This document shows positions 23,630 through 34,022 of a stretch of 64,000 bases of DNA, one piece after another; position 1 is the stretch's first letter, and each line of letters opens with the position of its first letter. The notes below the pieces were generated by a model that had not been told where the DNA came from, did no database searches, and saw only the letters and a list, made by a program, of their open reading frames with translations. Where the stretch lies: NCBI GenBank assembly GCA_963575745.1, contig CAUYUJ010000904.1, positions 1-64,000 of the forward strand, written 5' to 3'. The DNA is from Prorocentrum cordatum. Its lineage: Eukaryota > Sar > Dinophyceae > Prorocentrales > Prorocentraceae. A program made the translations under genes and the position numbers.

Positions 23630-23950
23630 CTCCAGATTTCGTAATAAAAGGGAGGGGGTCTGGACCCTCCAAGACAAGCCATTTCGGACCCCCCCCCCGT
23701 GGGAGAACCCTCCGAAACATCGTCCCCAGACCCCCCAGGCCCTCCAAGAAGATGGCCTGGAAGAGACCCCCCAGATCTCGTAATAAAGGGAGGGGGGTCT
23801 CATTTCGGGGGGGGATCTCTTCCAGGCTATCTTGGGGGGCCTGGGGGGGTCTGGGGACGATGTTTTGGAGGGTTCTCCCACGGGGGGGGGGTCTAAAATG
23901 GCTTGTCTTGGAGGGTCCAGACCCCCTCCCTTTTATTACGAAATCTGGAG
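23630..23950. mobile_element. MITE family 2, head-to-head composite, 321 bp
   Basis: The left part (23630-23770) is a copy in the same orientation as 24566-24745, truncated before its right terminus. The right part (23771-23950) is a full 180-bp copy in inverted orientation. Both outer ends therefore carry the same terminal repeat, CTCCAG/CTGGAG, and the whole can fold on itself. The tandemly duplicated LINE-B segment at 23347-23520 lacks the insertion and shows the empty site (GTTG joined to GCCGGTG). Confidence 0.8.
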
Positions 23951-24565
23951 TAGCCGGTGTCAGGCCATGGCATCTATTTCGGAGCCCGTGGGTGCCTCTG
24001 AGGTGGTTCATGAGACCCCTGCGAGTTCGGGAGCTAGCTTCACACGGGGCGTCCCTATGTCCAGCATCTTCCGCGGATGACCAGCACCTCCACGGCATGT
24101 CAACAGACGAGAGCTCCTCCCCGGGTTGAGCACAAACGGTGCCAGGTCGAACTGGCTGAAACTCTGGAGGGGGGATTGCAACGGTAAACTGCTTAGATTT
24201 GTAAGCTGCAGCGTCCACTGCACGAAAAAGCGAGGCCGTCGTCTCATCCATTAGAAGACGGAAGTTCTGCGCGACCTCCTCAAAGATTTCCTGGACCAGC
24301 GCCGCGCCAACCTCAAGCAGGTCGTCACGTAGCTGAACGGCCCAGGAGCATGCAGATGTGCTGAGGCCACCTGAAGGTAAGAGTGGACCCTCACGCTCGA
24401 AGGGTAGTTCCCCGAACAGAGCTCCGAGAACCTGGAGGTGATGTGTGGGCCGCCGGGCCCAGCTTTGGACCAACCGAATTCGACGAAGACGCATCTCCAG
24501 TCGAGGGCCCGTCAGTTTCCAGGTGCACCAGAAGCTCCTGATTCGACATCGTATGGGGATGACTA

Positions 24566-24745
24566 CTCCAGATTTCGTAATAAAAGGGAGGGGGTCTGGA
24601 CCCTCCACGACAAGCCATTTCAGACCCCACCCCGTGGGAGAACCCTCCAAAACATCGTCCCCAGACCCCCCCAGGCCCTCCAAGATAGCCTGGAAGAGAC
24701 CCCCCCCGAAATGAGACCCCCCTCCCTTTATCACGAAATCTGGAG
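24566..24745. mobile_element. MITE family 2, intact copy, 180 bp, TA-flanked
   Basis: Long terminal inverted repeats start CTCCAGATTTCGTRATAAA and continue GGGAGGGGGTCT, over 30 bp with few mismatches. TA stands at both edges (24564-24565 and 24746-24747). CTCC termini with a TA target resemble Stowaway-like members of the Tc1/mariner superfamily; that assignment is inference. It encodes no protein of its own. Confidence 0.8.
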
Positions 24746-24897
24746 TACCACTCCAGTCCGTGGCCTTACCCGCCATAGCCATACGGCAGAAACGCGCGAG
24801 AGCGGCCTCCAGCTTCCTGCAGCCGCTCTCCGTGAGCGTGAAGGCCTCCGGCCCGCTGAGGAGTGCATTGTAGGCGAAGCCCTGCAATAGTAGACGC

Positions 24898-25056
24898 TAA
24901 GCGATGCTTAAGAAGACGTAAGGTTTCGGCCAGAGTCTCGATGCTTCTTAATGTTTCCATGTAAATCCTAAGATTTGAATAGAATCTTTGGGTTTTCATT
25001 CAAGTTCTGAGACCATGAATTTCTTAACCCATGATTTCTTAAGCATTTCGCAGGGT
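24898..25056. mobile_element. MITE family 1, copy 2, 159 bp with 8-bp target duplication
   Basis: Similar throughout to 7102-7260. It is flanked on both sides by the same 8 bases, GTAGACGC (24890-24897 and 25057-25064). Ends are imperfect inverted repeats with the shared block ATGCTTAAGAA. An 8-bp duplication is the size typical of hAT superfamily elements. It splits the LINE-B reverse-transcriptase thumb, so it inserted after LINE-B. Confidence 0.85.
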
Positions 25057-25223
25057 GTAGACGCCTGCATTTCCAGGGGAGTTCCAGTTGCCAGACAGCT
25101 CCCAGAGATTCGAACGATACCCACGATGCCGAGACGCGCCGTTCGATTTCATGGTGAGCACTATCTTTGAGGGCCAAGTGGGGTCCCAAATAGCGCACTT
25201 GATCCTTAATGGAGCCTTCCAGA

Positions 25224-26332
25224 TCATGCCCCCCCCCGCCGTAGGATTTGTTTGAGGTACACCTGGTGGATCCCGAAGTACATTGTAAACTCCCGTTTCG
25301 ACATGTTCTGCTTGAACCCGCAGGGTCCCAGTCTCTGATTCAAGAGGACGTCGTGATGCTTAATCTTCTGGACACATTCTGGCAAGGTCGAGTCTAGATC
25401 GGCTAAGACGAAGTTGTGGACATCGTCCACGTACTTGAAATAGCTCAAATCGACCTGGCGATTGTTGAAAGTAGCGAGCAGCTCACCGTGGCACAGGTCC
25501 TGCGCACGCACATCCTGGTGCCACTCCTCTATCGGCGGCTTAAAGGTTCCGTTAGAAGCCTGAACGACGAACGGATGTCCCATCAAGCCTCCTTCTGAGG
25601 TCTTAGTGTTATTCTCCCACCCTCCCCAGCAGGTAAGGCCACCACACCCTCACGGTATCGGAGTCGGCACAAGCCGCGGTCCTCGGGCGAGCAACATTTC
25701 TGCACAGCGTCTTCCATGCAGTCCCATTTCCCACTCGCGAAAACATTACTCATGTCCTTGAACCATAGACTGTGTGTCCTGCGAGCTCGTCGCAAGCGTT
25801 GCGAAACAATACTAGAAGTCAAGATGGCTGTTTCCCGTCTTCGGCCCCGCACGAAACCATAGTCATTGTCACCTGGGATGTAGTGACAATTACGTGCAAA
25901 AAACGCCTGTCCAGGGACAGGGAGAATATGCACCAGTCGTTTTCCAAGAGGTCCCCGCTTATGACTTTTGTGCAGAGGAGCCCCAAGACTACAATTCCAG
26001 TACTTCGGCACCACTCCAGGTGAACGCATCTTGTGTAATCCCACGCCCAAGAGAAACCACAACTCCTTCAAGGCTGGGGCCTTCGAGGGAGCTCCGAGAC
26101 CCTGCACAGCCTTCCGACGCCAACTCGGGAACATCATCCTATGCCAAAGCTCCAGGGGAGCGCAAAAAATTGGAACCGTCCGCCTCTTCGAGGCAGCGCG
26201 GACGTACTTGCGCATCTGAGACATATCCTCCTTATCCTCCTCGTAATTGTAATCCTCGTCGTGTTCCTCCCTCCACCGTTCCAATCCAATTCCGTACACA
26301 GCATGCCTCCGTCTTTCCCCTCCAACTTCCAC
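25224..26332 (-). pseudogene. LINE-B reverse transcriptase core
   Basis: Frame 26332-25583 contains LHKSHKRGPLGKRLVHILPV, then DNDYGFVRGRRRETAILTS, then KDMSNVFASGKWDCMEDA, where the D of KDMS fits motif A. Frame 25586-25224 contains YFKYVDDVHNF; the catalytic YVDD codons are 25433-25422, followed by GFKQNMSKREFTMYFG. The two frames overlap by four bases, so one frame change lies between the palm halves. Motif B is not clear. This element differs from LINE-A in its motif C (YVDD against LVDD). Confidence 0.75.
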
Positions 26333-26339
26333 GTCTCAA

Positions 26340-26994
26340 ACCATTCGCCAGCAGAAGGAATGCATCAACGTGCGAGTCTTCCGTCCCTCTTCTTGGGGCC
26401 GTGCCGACACGCGGCTGCTCGTCGAGCTGTGGTCATGGCCTCCGTGATGCGGCGCGCTTGCCAGTGCTCTGATGCCTCCGCCGCCATCCGTGCCCTCCTC
26501 CGGGAGGAGGAGGAGGAGAAGGAGGAGGACGAGGAGAAGGAGGAGGAGGAGGAGGAGGGGGAGGAGGAGAAAGAGGAGGAGGAACAGGGGCAGGCGGAGG
26601 AGGATCATTGCGGGGAGGCATCTACGGCGTCCCGGAGACCAAGGGCACGCCCATCAGCAAGGGTCTCGCGGGCGCCATCGGCACGTTCCCGGAGGCCCTG
26701 CCCGATGCTTCGTGCGCCCTCTTCCGCCTTGCCATCGCTCGGACGTGTGCGTTTTTTTTTTCTCGGCGAGGACTATCCAGGAGTATGTTGCAAAAACGCA
26801 CGAAACCGAGATGCACATGCAATGGACATCCGAGCGATGGCGAGCCGCTGTTGCCTCCTCGGGCCGCGTGCCCCTGCGGGAGCTAAGCCGTGAGATGCGC
26901 TCTTCGCCGCACGCGTCGCTCTCCCAAGGGTCAGGCCTGGCCCTCCGACGAACTTACAAAACTCTGTGCGGGAGTTTTCTCGGGAGCGAAAAGG
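26340..26994. other. GGA tract and unrecognised sequence
   Basis: A GGA microsatellite occupies about 26503-26610. The flanks contain no recognised gene; open frames are Arg- or Pro-rich shadows. Confidence 0.5.
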
Positions 26995-27175
26995 AGGGGG
27001 GTGATGACTAGGGGGGGTGGATATCATGGCGCGGGCCATGATATTTCCCCAGATCTCATGGCGCCTCCTCTTATTTTTATTACGTCCCTGGCCCCCCCGC
27101 TGGGCCGCCCACATGCCGCCGGTCATGATTTGCACCCCCTCTTGGACACCCCCCTCTTGGCCGCTCCTGATTTTC
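26995..27175. repeat. dispersed repeat, copy 2
   Basis: Matches 22631-22780 plus the flank beyond its CTC tract. Here TTGGACACC stands where copy 1 has 28 CTC triplets. Confidence 0.85.
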
Positions 27176-27299
27176 CGCCGAGCCGGGCCCCAGGACCGTC
27201 CGAAAGGTGACCCAGGACGAAGAGCCGGCCCCAGCGAACGGGTCGGGGCTTCAGGAGCCTCGGGCGTGTCCCCCTACGGGCGTGTCCCCCAAAGTAGTC

Positions 27300-27740
27300 A
27301 AAACCCTGCTTGGCACCGCAGGGACAGAGAACACACGAACTGCTGCACGCACATGATTTTGGGTAGTTTCAGCGCGAATTTTACGCGACCAACCAACCTA
27401 GCATACACCACGCGAGAGAACCACTCCTTGATCGACAGCATACCAGAAGCTTGTCACAACGACGTCGTGCACAAAGGCAGGCCTGGCGCCACCCCTCTTG
27501 AAGTCGGAGTATGGAGCGTATCCAACGCAGCCGAACTTAGAAAGCTCGCTTCGCATATCCTGGCAGTGGATGTGCAGGACAAGATGCAGGTCAATTGCGT
27601 CACGATCTAGCAGCCGTAAAGAGACAGCTACTAGATCAAATTCCAGAAGCCGAACTCGTACAATGCATCCGTAAGCTCAAAGACGATTACGCAGCTTGCT
27701 CACATATTGTAGTGGCCTCCGGCCAGTGCCGCCGATCCTG
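27300..27740 (+). pseudogene. coding-like remnant, unrecognised
   Basis: Plus-strand frames give RHDLAAVKRQLLDQIPEAEL followed by VQCIRKLKDDYAACSH, and upstream AAELRKLASHILAVDVQDK, both helical and protein-like. They end at a GAT microsatellite. The base composition matches the decayed element DNA at 28.75-32.9 kb, so this may be its 5' part. No family recognised. Confidence 0.35.
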
Positions 27741-27749
27741 GGCGCTCCG

Positions 27750-27759
27750 GATGATGATC

Positions 27760-27845
<86 letters not shown>

Positions 27846-27958
27846 ACTGATGATGATGATGATGATGATGCTGATGCTGATGCTGAAGCTGATGCTAATG
27901 ATGATGATGTTGCTGATGATGATGATGATGATGATGATGCTGATGCTGATGCTGATGC

Positions 27959-27995
<37 letters not shown>

Positions 27996-28005
27996 AATCC
28001 CGGCC
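27750..28005. repeat. GAT microsatellite
   Basis: GAT triplets with GCT variants, perfect over the first 90 bases. Confidence 0.95.
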
Positions 28006-28009
28006 CCCG

Positions 28010-28725
28010 CCCAAAACCCCCTCCTCTCTCCTGTCCTCCCCCCTTTCTCCAGTCCCTTTCCCCTCCTCTCTCCCTTTCCCCTCCCCCTCTCCCCTCTCTC
28101 CTGTCCCCCCCTTCTCTCCTGTCCCCCTCCCCCTTTTCCAGCCCCCCCCTCTCTTCTGTCCGCCCCCCCCCCTCTCTCTTCTGTCCCCCCCCCTCTCTCC
28201 TGTCCCCCCCCCTCCTTCCTTTCCCCCCCCTCTCTCCTGTCCCCCCCCCCCCTCTCCCCCCCCCTCTCTCCTGTCCCCCCTCCTCCCCCTCTCCTGTCCA
28301 ACTCCCCCCCCTCCCCCCCCCCTCTCCGGCCCCCCCCCTTTCCTCTCTCCTGTCCCCCCCCGTCTCTCCTGTCCCCCCCCCTTTATCCCTCCCTCTCTCT
28401 CCCGTCCCCCCCCCCTCCTCTCTCCTGTCCCCCCCCATCTCTCCTGTCCCCCCCTTCCTTCCTTCCCCCCCCCTCTCTCCTGTCCCCTCCTCCCCCTCTC
28501 TCCTTTCCCACTCCCCTCTCTCCTGTCCCCCCGCCCTTCCTCTCTCCTGTCCCCCCCCCCCCTCTCCTGTCCCCCCCCCTTCTCTCCTTTCCCTTCCCTC
28601 CCCCCCCGCTCTCTCCTGTCCAGGGCGCAGTGCACGGGGGGGGGGGGGGGGGGACAGGGAGAGAGGGGGGGGGCGCCGGAAAGGAAGGTGCAGGGGGGGG
28701 CGGTCCCGGCAATGGGGAGGCCTTG
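28010..28725. repeat. CT/C-run minisatellite with G-run tail
   Basis: Irregular units of CTCTCTCCTGTCCCCCCC type, about 20-35 bp each, up to 28625. A G-rich stretch with an 18-base G run follows (28636-28725). Confidence 0.9.
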
Positions 28726-28959
28726 CGTGTCAATTCTTTCGTCGTTTGCGCCCCCCTTTTGCAGAGCGAAGCTTGAGCGAGCTCAAGCCCACGCTCTCAG
28801 AAACTCACAGGCCGGATCATTTTACAGCAGCCTTGAAGCAGGCCAAGCAGAATGAGGACAACGTCCACAAGCCCAAGGCCCACTCAGAGCCACCATTCCT
28901 AACGCCGTCACTGACGAAGAGACGCAGAAGCTCGAGGCGTTACTCAAAGCACCACGCGA

Positions 28960-29248
28960 CGACCTCCAAGCCAACGACAGGACTGGTGCAGAACTCACGG
29001 CAGCTCAAGACAACATTGACAAGGAGGCCGGAAAACAACAACTACAAGCAGCCGAAGACACCATGCGACAGTTGCAAGCAGCAAGCGACCACCTGTCCAA
29101 CGACTACCGCGAGACACGCGAGCACAGACAAGAACTGCGACAAGCAGAGCCACGTATGCAAACCAGCAGGGCGACGGCAGTGCGTCAAGAAGAAGAAGAA
29201 GCAGCAGCACAACATGAAGCCGATCGCACGACAGACCAACATGAGTAA
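28960..29248 (+). pseudogene. coiled-coil fragment of region C
   Basis: The frame reads APRDDLQANDRTGAEL, QLQAASDHLSNDYRETREHR and EEEEAAAQHEADRTTDQHE, then stops. The Gln/Glu/Ala/Arg content predicts a long helix. A GAG- or ORF1-like role is only inferred. Confidence 0.4.
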
Positions 29249-29699
29249 ATACAGCAACATGTAGAGAGTCCCGCTGAGCAAGCACTCCATTACCACGCAC
29301 AAGCCCAGCAACTACGGGCACATAACGATCAACCCAGTCCGACGCACCCCGAGCAGAAGGAATCACGAGAGGAGCCAGAGGCGACCGATCCAGGATTGCG
29401 ACACGGGTTGCACCAAAAACAAGCAGCATGTCATGACCAATGACTCATACAGCAGCAACAACGCGCCGGGCATACTCAGAGCAAGACAAAGGACAGAAGA
29501 GCGCATGCAGTATTCATGTCAACGGAGATATGATCAGGACAAATTTCAACAAGAAGAAATGGCCCGAACCATGGCCCATGCGTGCTGATGGTAAGAACAG
29601 AAGATGCACTCTCTGGAGCATGGCCTCGCACGTGGAGTCAGACAACCCAGATCGCGCGCGCAGCGTCGCCGCGGCCATGGGTAACCGTGCGCAACGTAC

Positions 29700-30062
29700 G
29701 TGGCACAACGGTCACAAGCACAAGCGACATTCGACCATGAAGTCCCCGCAGCGCAAGTGGCAGCGCAGATCGCGCAACGACTCGAACAAGCAGAGCGCAA
29801 TCTACTTGACATATGCAACGACGAAGAAGCAGCGCGCCTCGTTTTGGCGAGCGCGAACGAGCAACTCAATATGGCCGACCAACACTACCAGCAGCGGCTT
29901 CATCAGCAGAACAATGCAAGCAAGGTGCTGAAGCATGCGTGCAGCACCGACGAACGGCTATGCGCGCACGCGTGCCAGCACGCGGGATTTCCGAGAAGTG
30001 GCGTAGAGAAGTGGGGGCAGAGTCGACGACGCTTCCACGGCGAGCCAGGGAAGGCCGCGTAA
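29700..30062 (+). pseudogene. helical fragment of region C
   Basis: A 120-codon frame with VAAQIAQRLEQAERNLLDIC and ARLVLASANEQLNMADQHY; strongly helical, no known motif. It is out of frame with the preceding fragment. Confidence 0.35.
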
Positions 30063-30144
30063 GGAAGCAGCGTTGGCAAGAACAGCGGGTGCCAGACCTC
30101 GACCGCGACGTCGGGGATGATACGCGCATCGACAGCGACATCGA

Positions 30145-30528
30145 GTGCGAAAGGCGCGCCGAAGAAGAGCATGTGAATTCAAACGACAACAACTACATCG
30201 AGCGCGAATGGAAGACGAAGTCGACCAGCTGCAAGACGAGTTCGAAGGCATCATGGGCGACGACCTCGACGACGTCCCCGACGAAACCGGCGACGTGGGG
30301 GGCGACTTTGCGATGGCGCGCGCCAGCGCGTGCGCGCCGGTGCAACATTTTGCCGACGCGCCAAGCCCGCCGCCGCAAATGGCACTCCCGCGACAAGTCG
30401 ACCCGCCACCCGGGCCGCCGATTGCGCCGACGCAGCATTGCCCGCCCAGAGCTACGCAGCAGCATACGCTTCCCACAACGCCAACCGATATATACTCAGG
30501 AGGTATACCACAAGCACAAGCACCATAA
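30145..30528 (+). pseudogene. acidic then Pro-rich fragment of region C
   Basis: The frame reads ARMEDEVDQLQDEFEGIMGD, DLDDVPDETGDVGGDF and then a Pro/Ala-rich tail that stops at 30528. No family recognised. Confidence 0.35.
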
Positions 30529-31049
30529 TGCAGTGGGGCAGCGACTACACGTTCATTGTCTATGGGCGACGCACCGCAATGCCTTGCGACGCCCGAACAA
30601 CAGGATACGGTGGAACAGTCGGAGGCATTCCAACGCGTGGCCGAAGTACAGTCGCTGGCCATGCAGCGCAAAGTCACAATCGGATCAAGTCCCAGCGATC
30701 TGCTCCAAGCATCTCGCTCGCCACCTAGGTGCGCGCCGCGGCGTGCGCCGACGGAGAATATGAGCAACGACGACGTGGGCGCAAGACCGACAGTGACTTC
30801 GAGGTCACTGGTACCAAACGACTAGCAGCCGACGGGGCGCCAGAGGCAGACAGCAGCTTCACCCGACAGGCTTCCCCTGACAAGACCTAAGAGGTCAGCG
30901 TTATCATATCGTGGAATCCCATGCCTGACCCGCAGACAGGTGCAGGCAACGCAGGTGTCCTTGGCCCATCCATGCGCAGTGCGCATTAAAACTTCCAACA
31001 AAACATCCCGACGCATCTCTTTGCCTCTCTCCAGGGCGCAAGCGGGGGC

Positions 31050-31560
31050 ATGGCGCCGCTGCGCGACTCTTCCGACATGGCGCCCCGTCCAGCTACGCAA
31101 GCAGAGCTTGCGTTTTGCAGCCGACCGCTGCCCGCGCGCCCCGCGTTGCTCGTGTGTCCCGATGGCTCGTTGCAGACCGCCGAGGGCGACTCGGCGTGGG
31201 CATTCATAGTGCTCGCGCGCGACGACCGCCAATCAGTCGCGCGCGGATGCTTGGCGGGCAGCGCCGCGAGCGGCATCCGCGGCGATGCCGACGCAGGCCA
31301 CATCGATGGCGCAAAAATGGAGCTACCAGCCATCATATGGGCAATGCTCTACGCCGCGCAGCAACGCCGCACTTGCATGCGCAAGTGCGCGCGGACTCAG
31401 CAAACGCTATCCACGCGCTGAATCGGGTAACGCGCATCGACGATCAAATCGCGCGGATAGCATGCGCATTATTCCACTTGGCGCGCAAGCGACATTCCAT
31501 AACCATGCTCCACATTCGTTGACGCGAAGTCCACGCGTGGAATGAGCTTGCAGGCTCACT
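31050..31560 (+). pseudogene. RNase H relic of region C
   Basis: Frame 31050-31421 reads VCPDGSLQTAEGDSAWAFIV, then AKMELPAIIWAMLYAAQQ, matching the first Asp and the Glu helix of RNase H. After a frame change, VRADSANAIHAL supplies the third Asp. After a TGA and another frame change, EVHAWNELAGSLAN corresponds to the NE-x-AD-x-LA end, but the last Asp is replaced by Gly. It is broken and probably inactive. Confidence 0.6.
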
Positions 31561-32984
31561 GGCAAACAGGCGCGCACCAGTCTCAACTCGAACTCAGAAG
31601 AAGCAAGCGCAACCGACCCCATATTCCTCAACCAGGCGTGCTTCCACAGTGCCTACGAGCAGATCATGAACACATATGCGGGACCAGTCGCCAGAAAGGC
31701 TAAACCAACGACCGCTGCGCCTCTCCGGCGACTCAGCCAGGCGGATTTGGCAAGTCGACCCACGCGGCCCATCAGCCCGCGCCATTCGCCGCGGCAGCTG
31801 GCGAGCAGACCGGTGCCGACGTGCGCCCGCAAGCTGCGCCCGCGACCGTAGAGGACGAGTCTTCCACTGCCCGCCTCGAGACTGCCACTTATGACGCACG
31901 GGGGGAAGGTGTGGGCGCGACAAAAAAACGACCTACAACGGGGCAAGCATGCGATCTAATCACACAAATGAGACTCTTATGAACACGATGTCTACAGCAG
32001 AAGGTTCGCATCATGGGGCCACGAGAGACTACAGCCCGAAGCGACTTCAGCACTGCCGACACCCACGTGCAGTTTTTCTTACGCCACGCCGCTCTTCCAC
32101 ATATGGGTGCGGCTTGCTGGTCCGCGCAGCAATGCCGCGCGCTGCCGCGCCCTGGCGACAGCTCTACTTCAAGTGCAAACGCTTCAGAGTACTTCGCGCT
32201 TCCCACCGACTGCTCGTCATCAATCCACGGGCACCACTTATGCGCGAAACCATATGTCGCGCGTGCACCTCGCATGCAGCGCGACGACAGACGCGCTCCC
32301 GGGCGGTGGCGCATTCCGCAGCCTGGCCGACAAATGGCCACCTACGATCATGTTTGCAGAGTTCAGCGCAATAGTCAACGCAGGCAGCCCGCCGCGCGTT
32401 GGCAACGCAGCGCCGCCAACTCGCCGGCGAACAGGCGATGGCGACAATGCCTCGCAAGTGTGACGGACTGATGCAGCCCGCGGCCCTGCGCGCGCTGGCG
32501 CGCTGATGCACCGCGCGCCTGCGCTCGCGATTGGTAGCAAAAGAACAGCAGCAAGCTTGCGAAGCATAGACGCGAGTGCGCTGCGGTTGCCAGCGACTGG
32601 CTGCCATGCGTGAGTGACGAATACGTCGACCACCGCCATGGCTCAGGAGCAAGAAGCGATGGCCTGGGCCCAATGTGCTTCACCACCGATCACAAGCCAC
32701 CACGCACCAGAGCGAGAAGGAAGCGCCAGCTCCGTATGAGACAGCTCAGACGCAATACCCAAACAGTCAGGCCCACTTTGCCGCCCTTCTCGGCGACCAG
32801 CCGCTACCACCTAGTGACGCAACTATCAACCAGCACTGTGAATCAACGTAACCCTCGTTGGCGCGAGGCAAAAACAGATTGTGAGGTTGTCCCAACAGCA
32901 TCATTCCAGCCCCGCCTACATTGCTAGTCCCAGCTAGGTTTACCAAACACGCTTACCAACGCAGCGTTTTACACTAAGGGAATC

Positions 32985-33150
32985 TACGGTAAACATCACT
33001 TCGCAACAAAGTTATTGTAAGTCTACCGAATAGTAAATTATGGAACTACAAAAAACGACCGTGATTTTTTAAAAAATAATATTATATCTCAGTAAAAGAT
33101 AAATTAAATTGTAATAAAAAACCATATAAGATAAAGTGATTCGGGTCGAA
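32985..33150. other. AT-rich island
   Basis: About 165 bp with long A and T runs (for example TTTTTTAAAAAATAATATT) in a GC-rich window. It separates the retroelement debris from the small gene at 33.4 kb. No ORF, tRNA or rRNA pattern is visible. Confidence 0.7.
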
Positions 33151-33386
33151 CTATGTGCTAGCAGCTTGAAGTAGATTGTGTTCAAGTGTAGCAGACGAAT
33201 GTCTGAACACTTTCACGCACCTGGTGGGCCACCGGTGGCCCCATGGGGTCGGCGACTTGCGGTCCTATCGTTCTCCGTCACCATCGCGGTTGTCGTGGTT
33301 TCAGCAGCCATTTCGGCGAGCAAGGTCTTCTGTCTTCATTTCTTTTCGTTCCACAGAACACCCCACTCGTCTGCCACTTCTTCCAG

Positions 33387-33857
33387 ATGGCGGACAACGA
33401 GGAGAAGCTCGAGAAGCCTCTTGTGCCTCCTGCGGCTAAGCCGCCGACGCCGAAGGCGATGAAGAAGGCCAAGCCGAAGGTTCCGCTCGCGCTGCTCACC
33501 ACTAGAGAGCAGAAGGCCGCGGTGAGGGTGATCACCGAGTTGCAGTCGGAGCTCGTGGTGTGGAAGGCTGCAGCTCGTGAGCAACGTCGTGCAGTTCGTG
33601 AGCAGCTGCGTGGCAACAAGGCCATCCGCAACGCTCTGACGGCGCTGAAGAGCAACGCGTCGTACATCCTGAGCAAGGGGCCGCCGGCCGCGACGGCCCT
33701 CCCGAAGGTCCGCAAGATCAAGCGCCTCAAGAATGTCTTGAGCATCTTCAACGGCAAGAAGAGCAGCGGCGGCGGCACGGGCACGACGGCCACGGGCGCG
33801 AGCTCTTCGGCAGCGCCAGCTCCGCTACCAGACAGCGAGGAGCCACTGGGCCACTAA
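33387..33857 (+). CDS. small Lys/Ala-rich protein of unknown function
   Basis: The start chosen is ATG 33387, directly after a pyrimidine-rich CTTCTTCCAG that looks like a splice acceptor; another acceptor-like TTTCGTTCCACAG ends at about 33357. Either could take the trans-spliced leader. The 156-aa product begins MADNEEKLEKPLV, has a Lys/Pro-rich basic N-terminal part (KAMKKAKPKVPLA), an Arg/Ala/Gln helix (AAAREQRRAVREQLRGNKAI), a second basic patch (KVRKIKRLKNVLSIF) and a Gly/Ser/Thr/Ala tail. Its codons are regular and GC-ending. No family recognised; basic helices suggest nucleic-acid or protein binding, as inference. The reading may continue into an acidic exon ending at 34148. Confidence 0.6.
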   Translation: MADNEEKLEKPLVPPAAKPPTPKAMKKAKPKVPLALLTTREQKAAVRVITELQSELVVWKAAAREQRRAVREQLRGNKAIRNALTALKSNASYILSKGPPAATALPKVRKIKRLKNVLSIFNGKKSSGGGTGTTATGASSSAAPAPLPDSEEPLGH

Positions 33858-34022
33858 CCTCACGGCCTCGCACGAAAACGAAGAGGATAAGGAGGAGGAC
33901 GGCGATGACGGCGATGACAGCGATGGTTGTGGTTGGCCAGGGGGAGGGGAGCTTGAAGAGGAGGGGGAGGAGGAGGAGGGGTGAGTAGGAGGAGGCGGAG
34001 GATGAGGAATAGGGGGAGTATG

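Larger units (their letters stand above)
23574..24887 (-). pseudogene. LINE-B C-terminal region fused with MITE-encoded codons
   Basis: A single open frame of 437 codons runs through element sequence and two MITEs. The element part reads SGPEAFTLTESGCRKLEAAL, then (after the 24566-24745 MITE) RLRRIRLVQSWARRPTHH, a phrase expected after the thumb of such reverse transcriptases. DMPWRCW and LMNHLRGTHGLRN follow, with His and Cys residues of a probable finger. The inserted MITE reads as TPDFVIKGG... through FITKSGV without a stop. Continuity of the frame is probably chance: the GC-rich MITE lacks stops in this phase. Confidence 0.55.
23337..26332 (-). mobile_element. LINE-B: second non-LTR retrotransposon fragment with nested MITEs
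   Basis: Reading down the minus strand: reverse-transcriptase palm (26332-25583), motif C (25586-25224), thumb (25198-25065), a helical C-terminal region and a Cys/His segment. It is interrupted by MITEs at 24898-25056, 24566-24745 and 23630-23950, and its last ~180 bp is tandemly duplicated (23347-23520 and 23532-24030 less the insertion). The flank carries poly(T) on the plus strand at 23221-23244, which may be its poly(A) tail. The 5' half (endonuclease) is not seen. Confidence 0.75.
28750..32930 (+). mobile_element. decayed retroelement region C
   Basis: Plus-strand fragments of protein-like sequence succeed each other in shifting frames: a Gln/Glu-rich coiled coil (28960-29248), a Gln/Ala helix (29700-30062), an acidic then Pro-rich stretch (30145-30528) and an RNase H relic (31050-31560). 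The order suggests a retrotransposon. No reverse-transcriptase motif was found between them, so the assignment rests on the RNase H relic. Sequence after 31600 gives no recognisable product. Confidence 0.5.
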
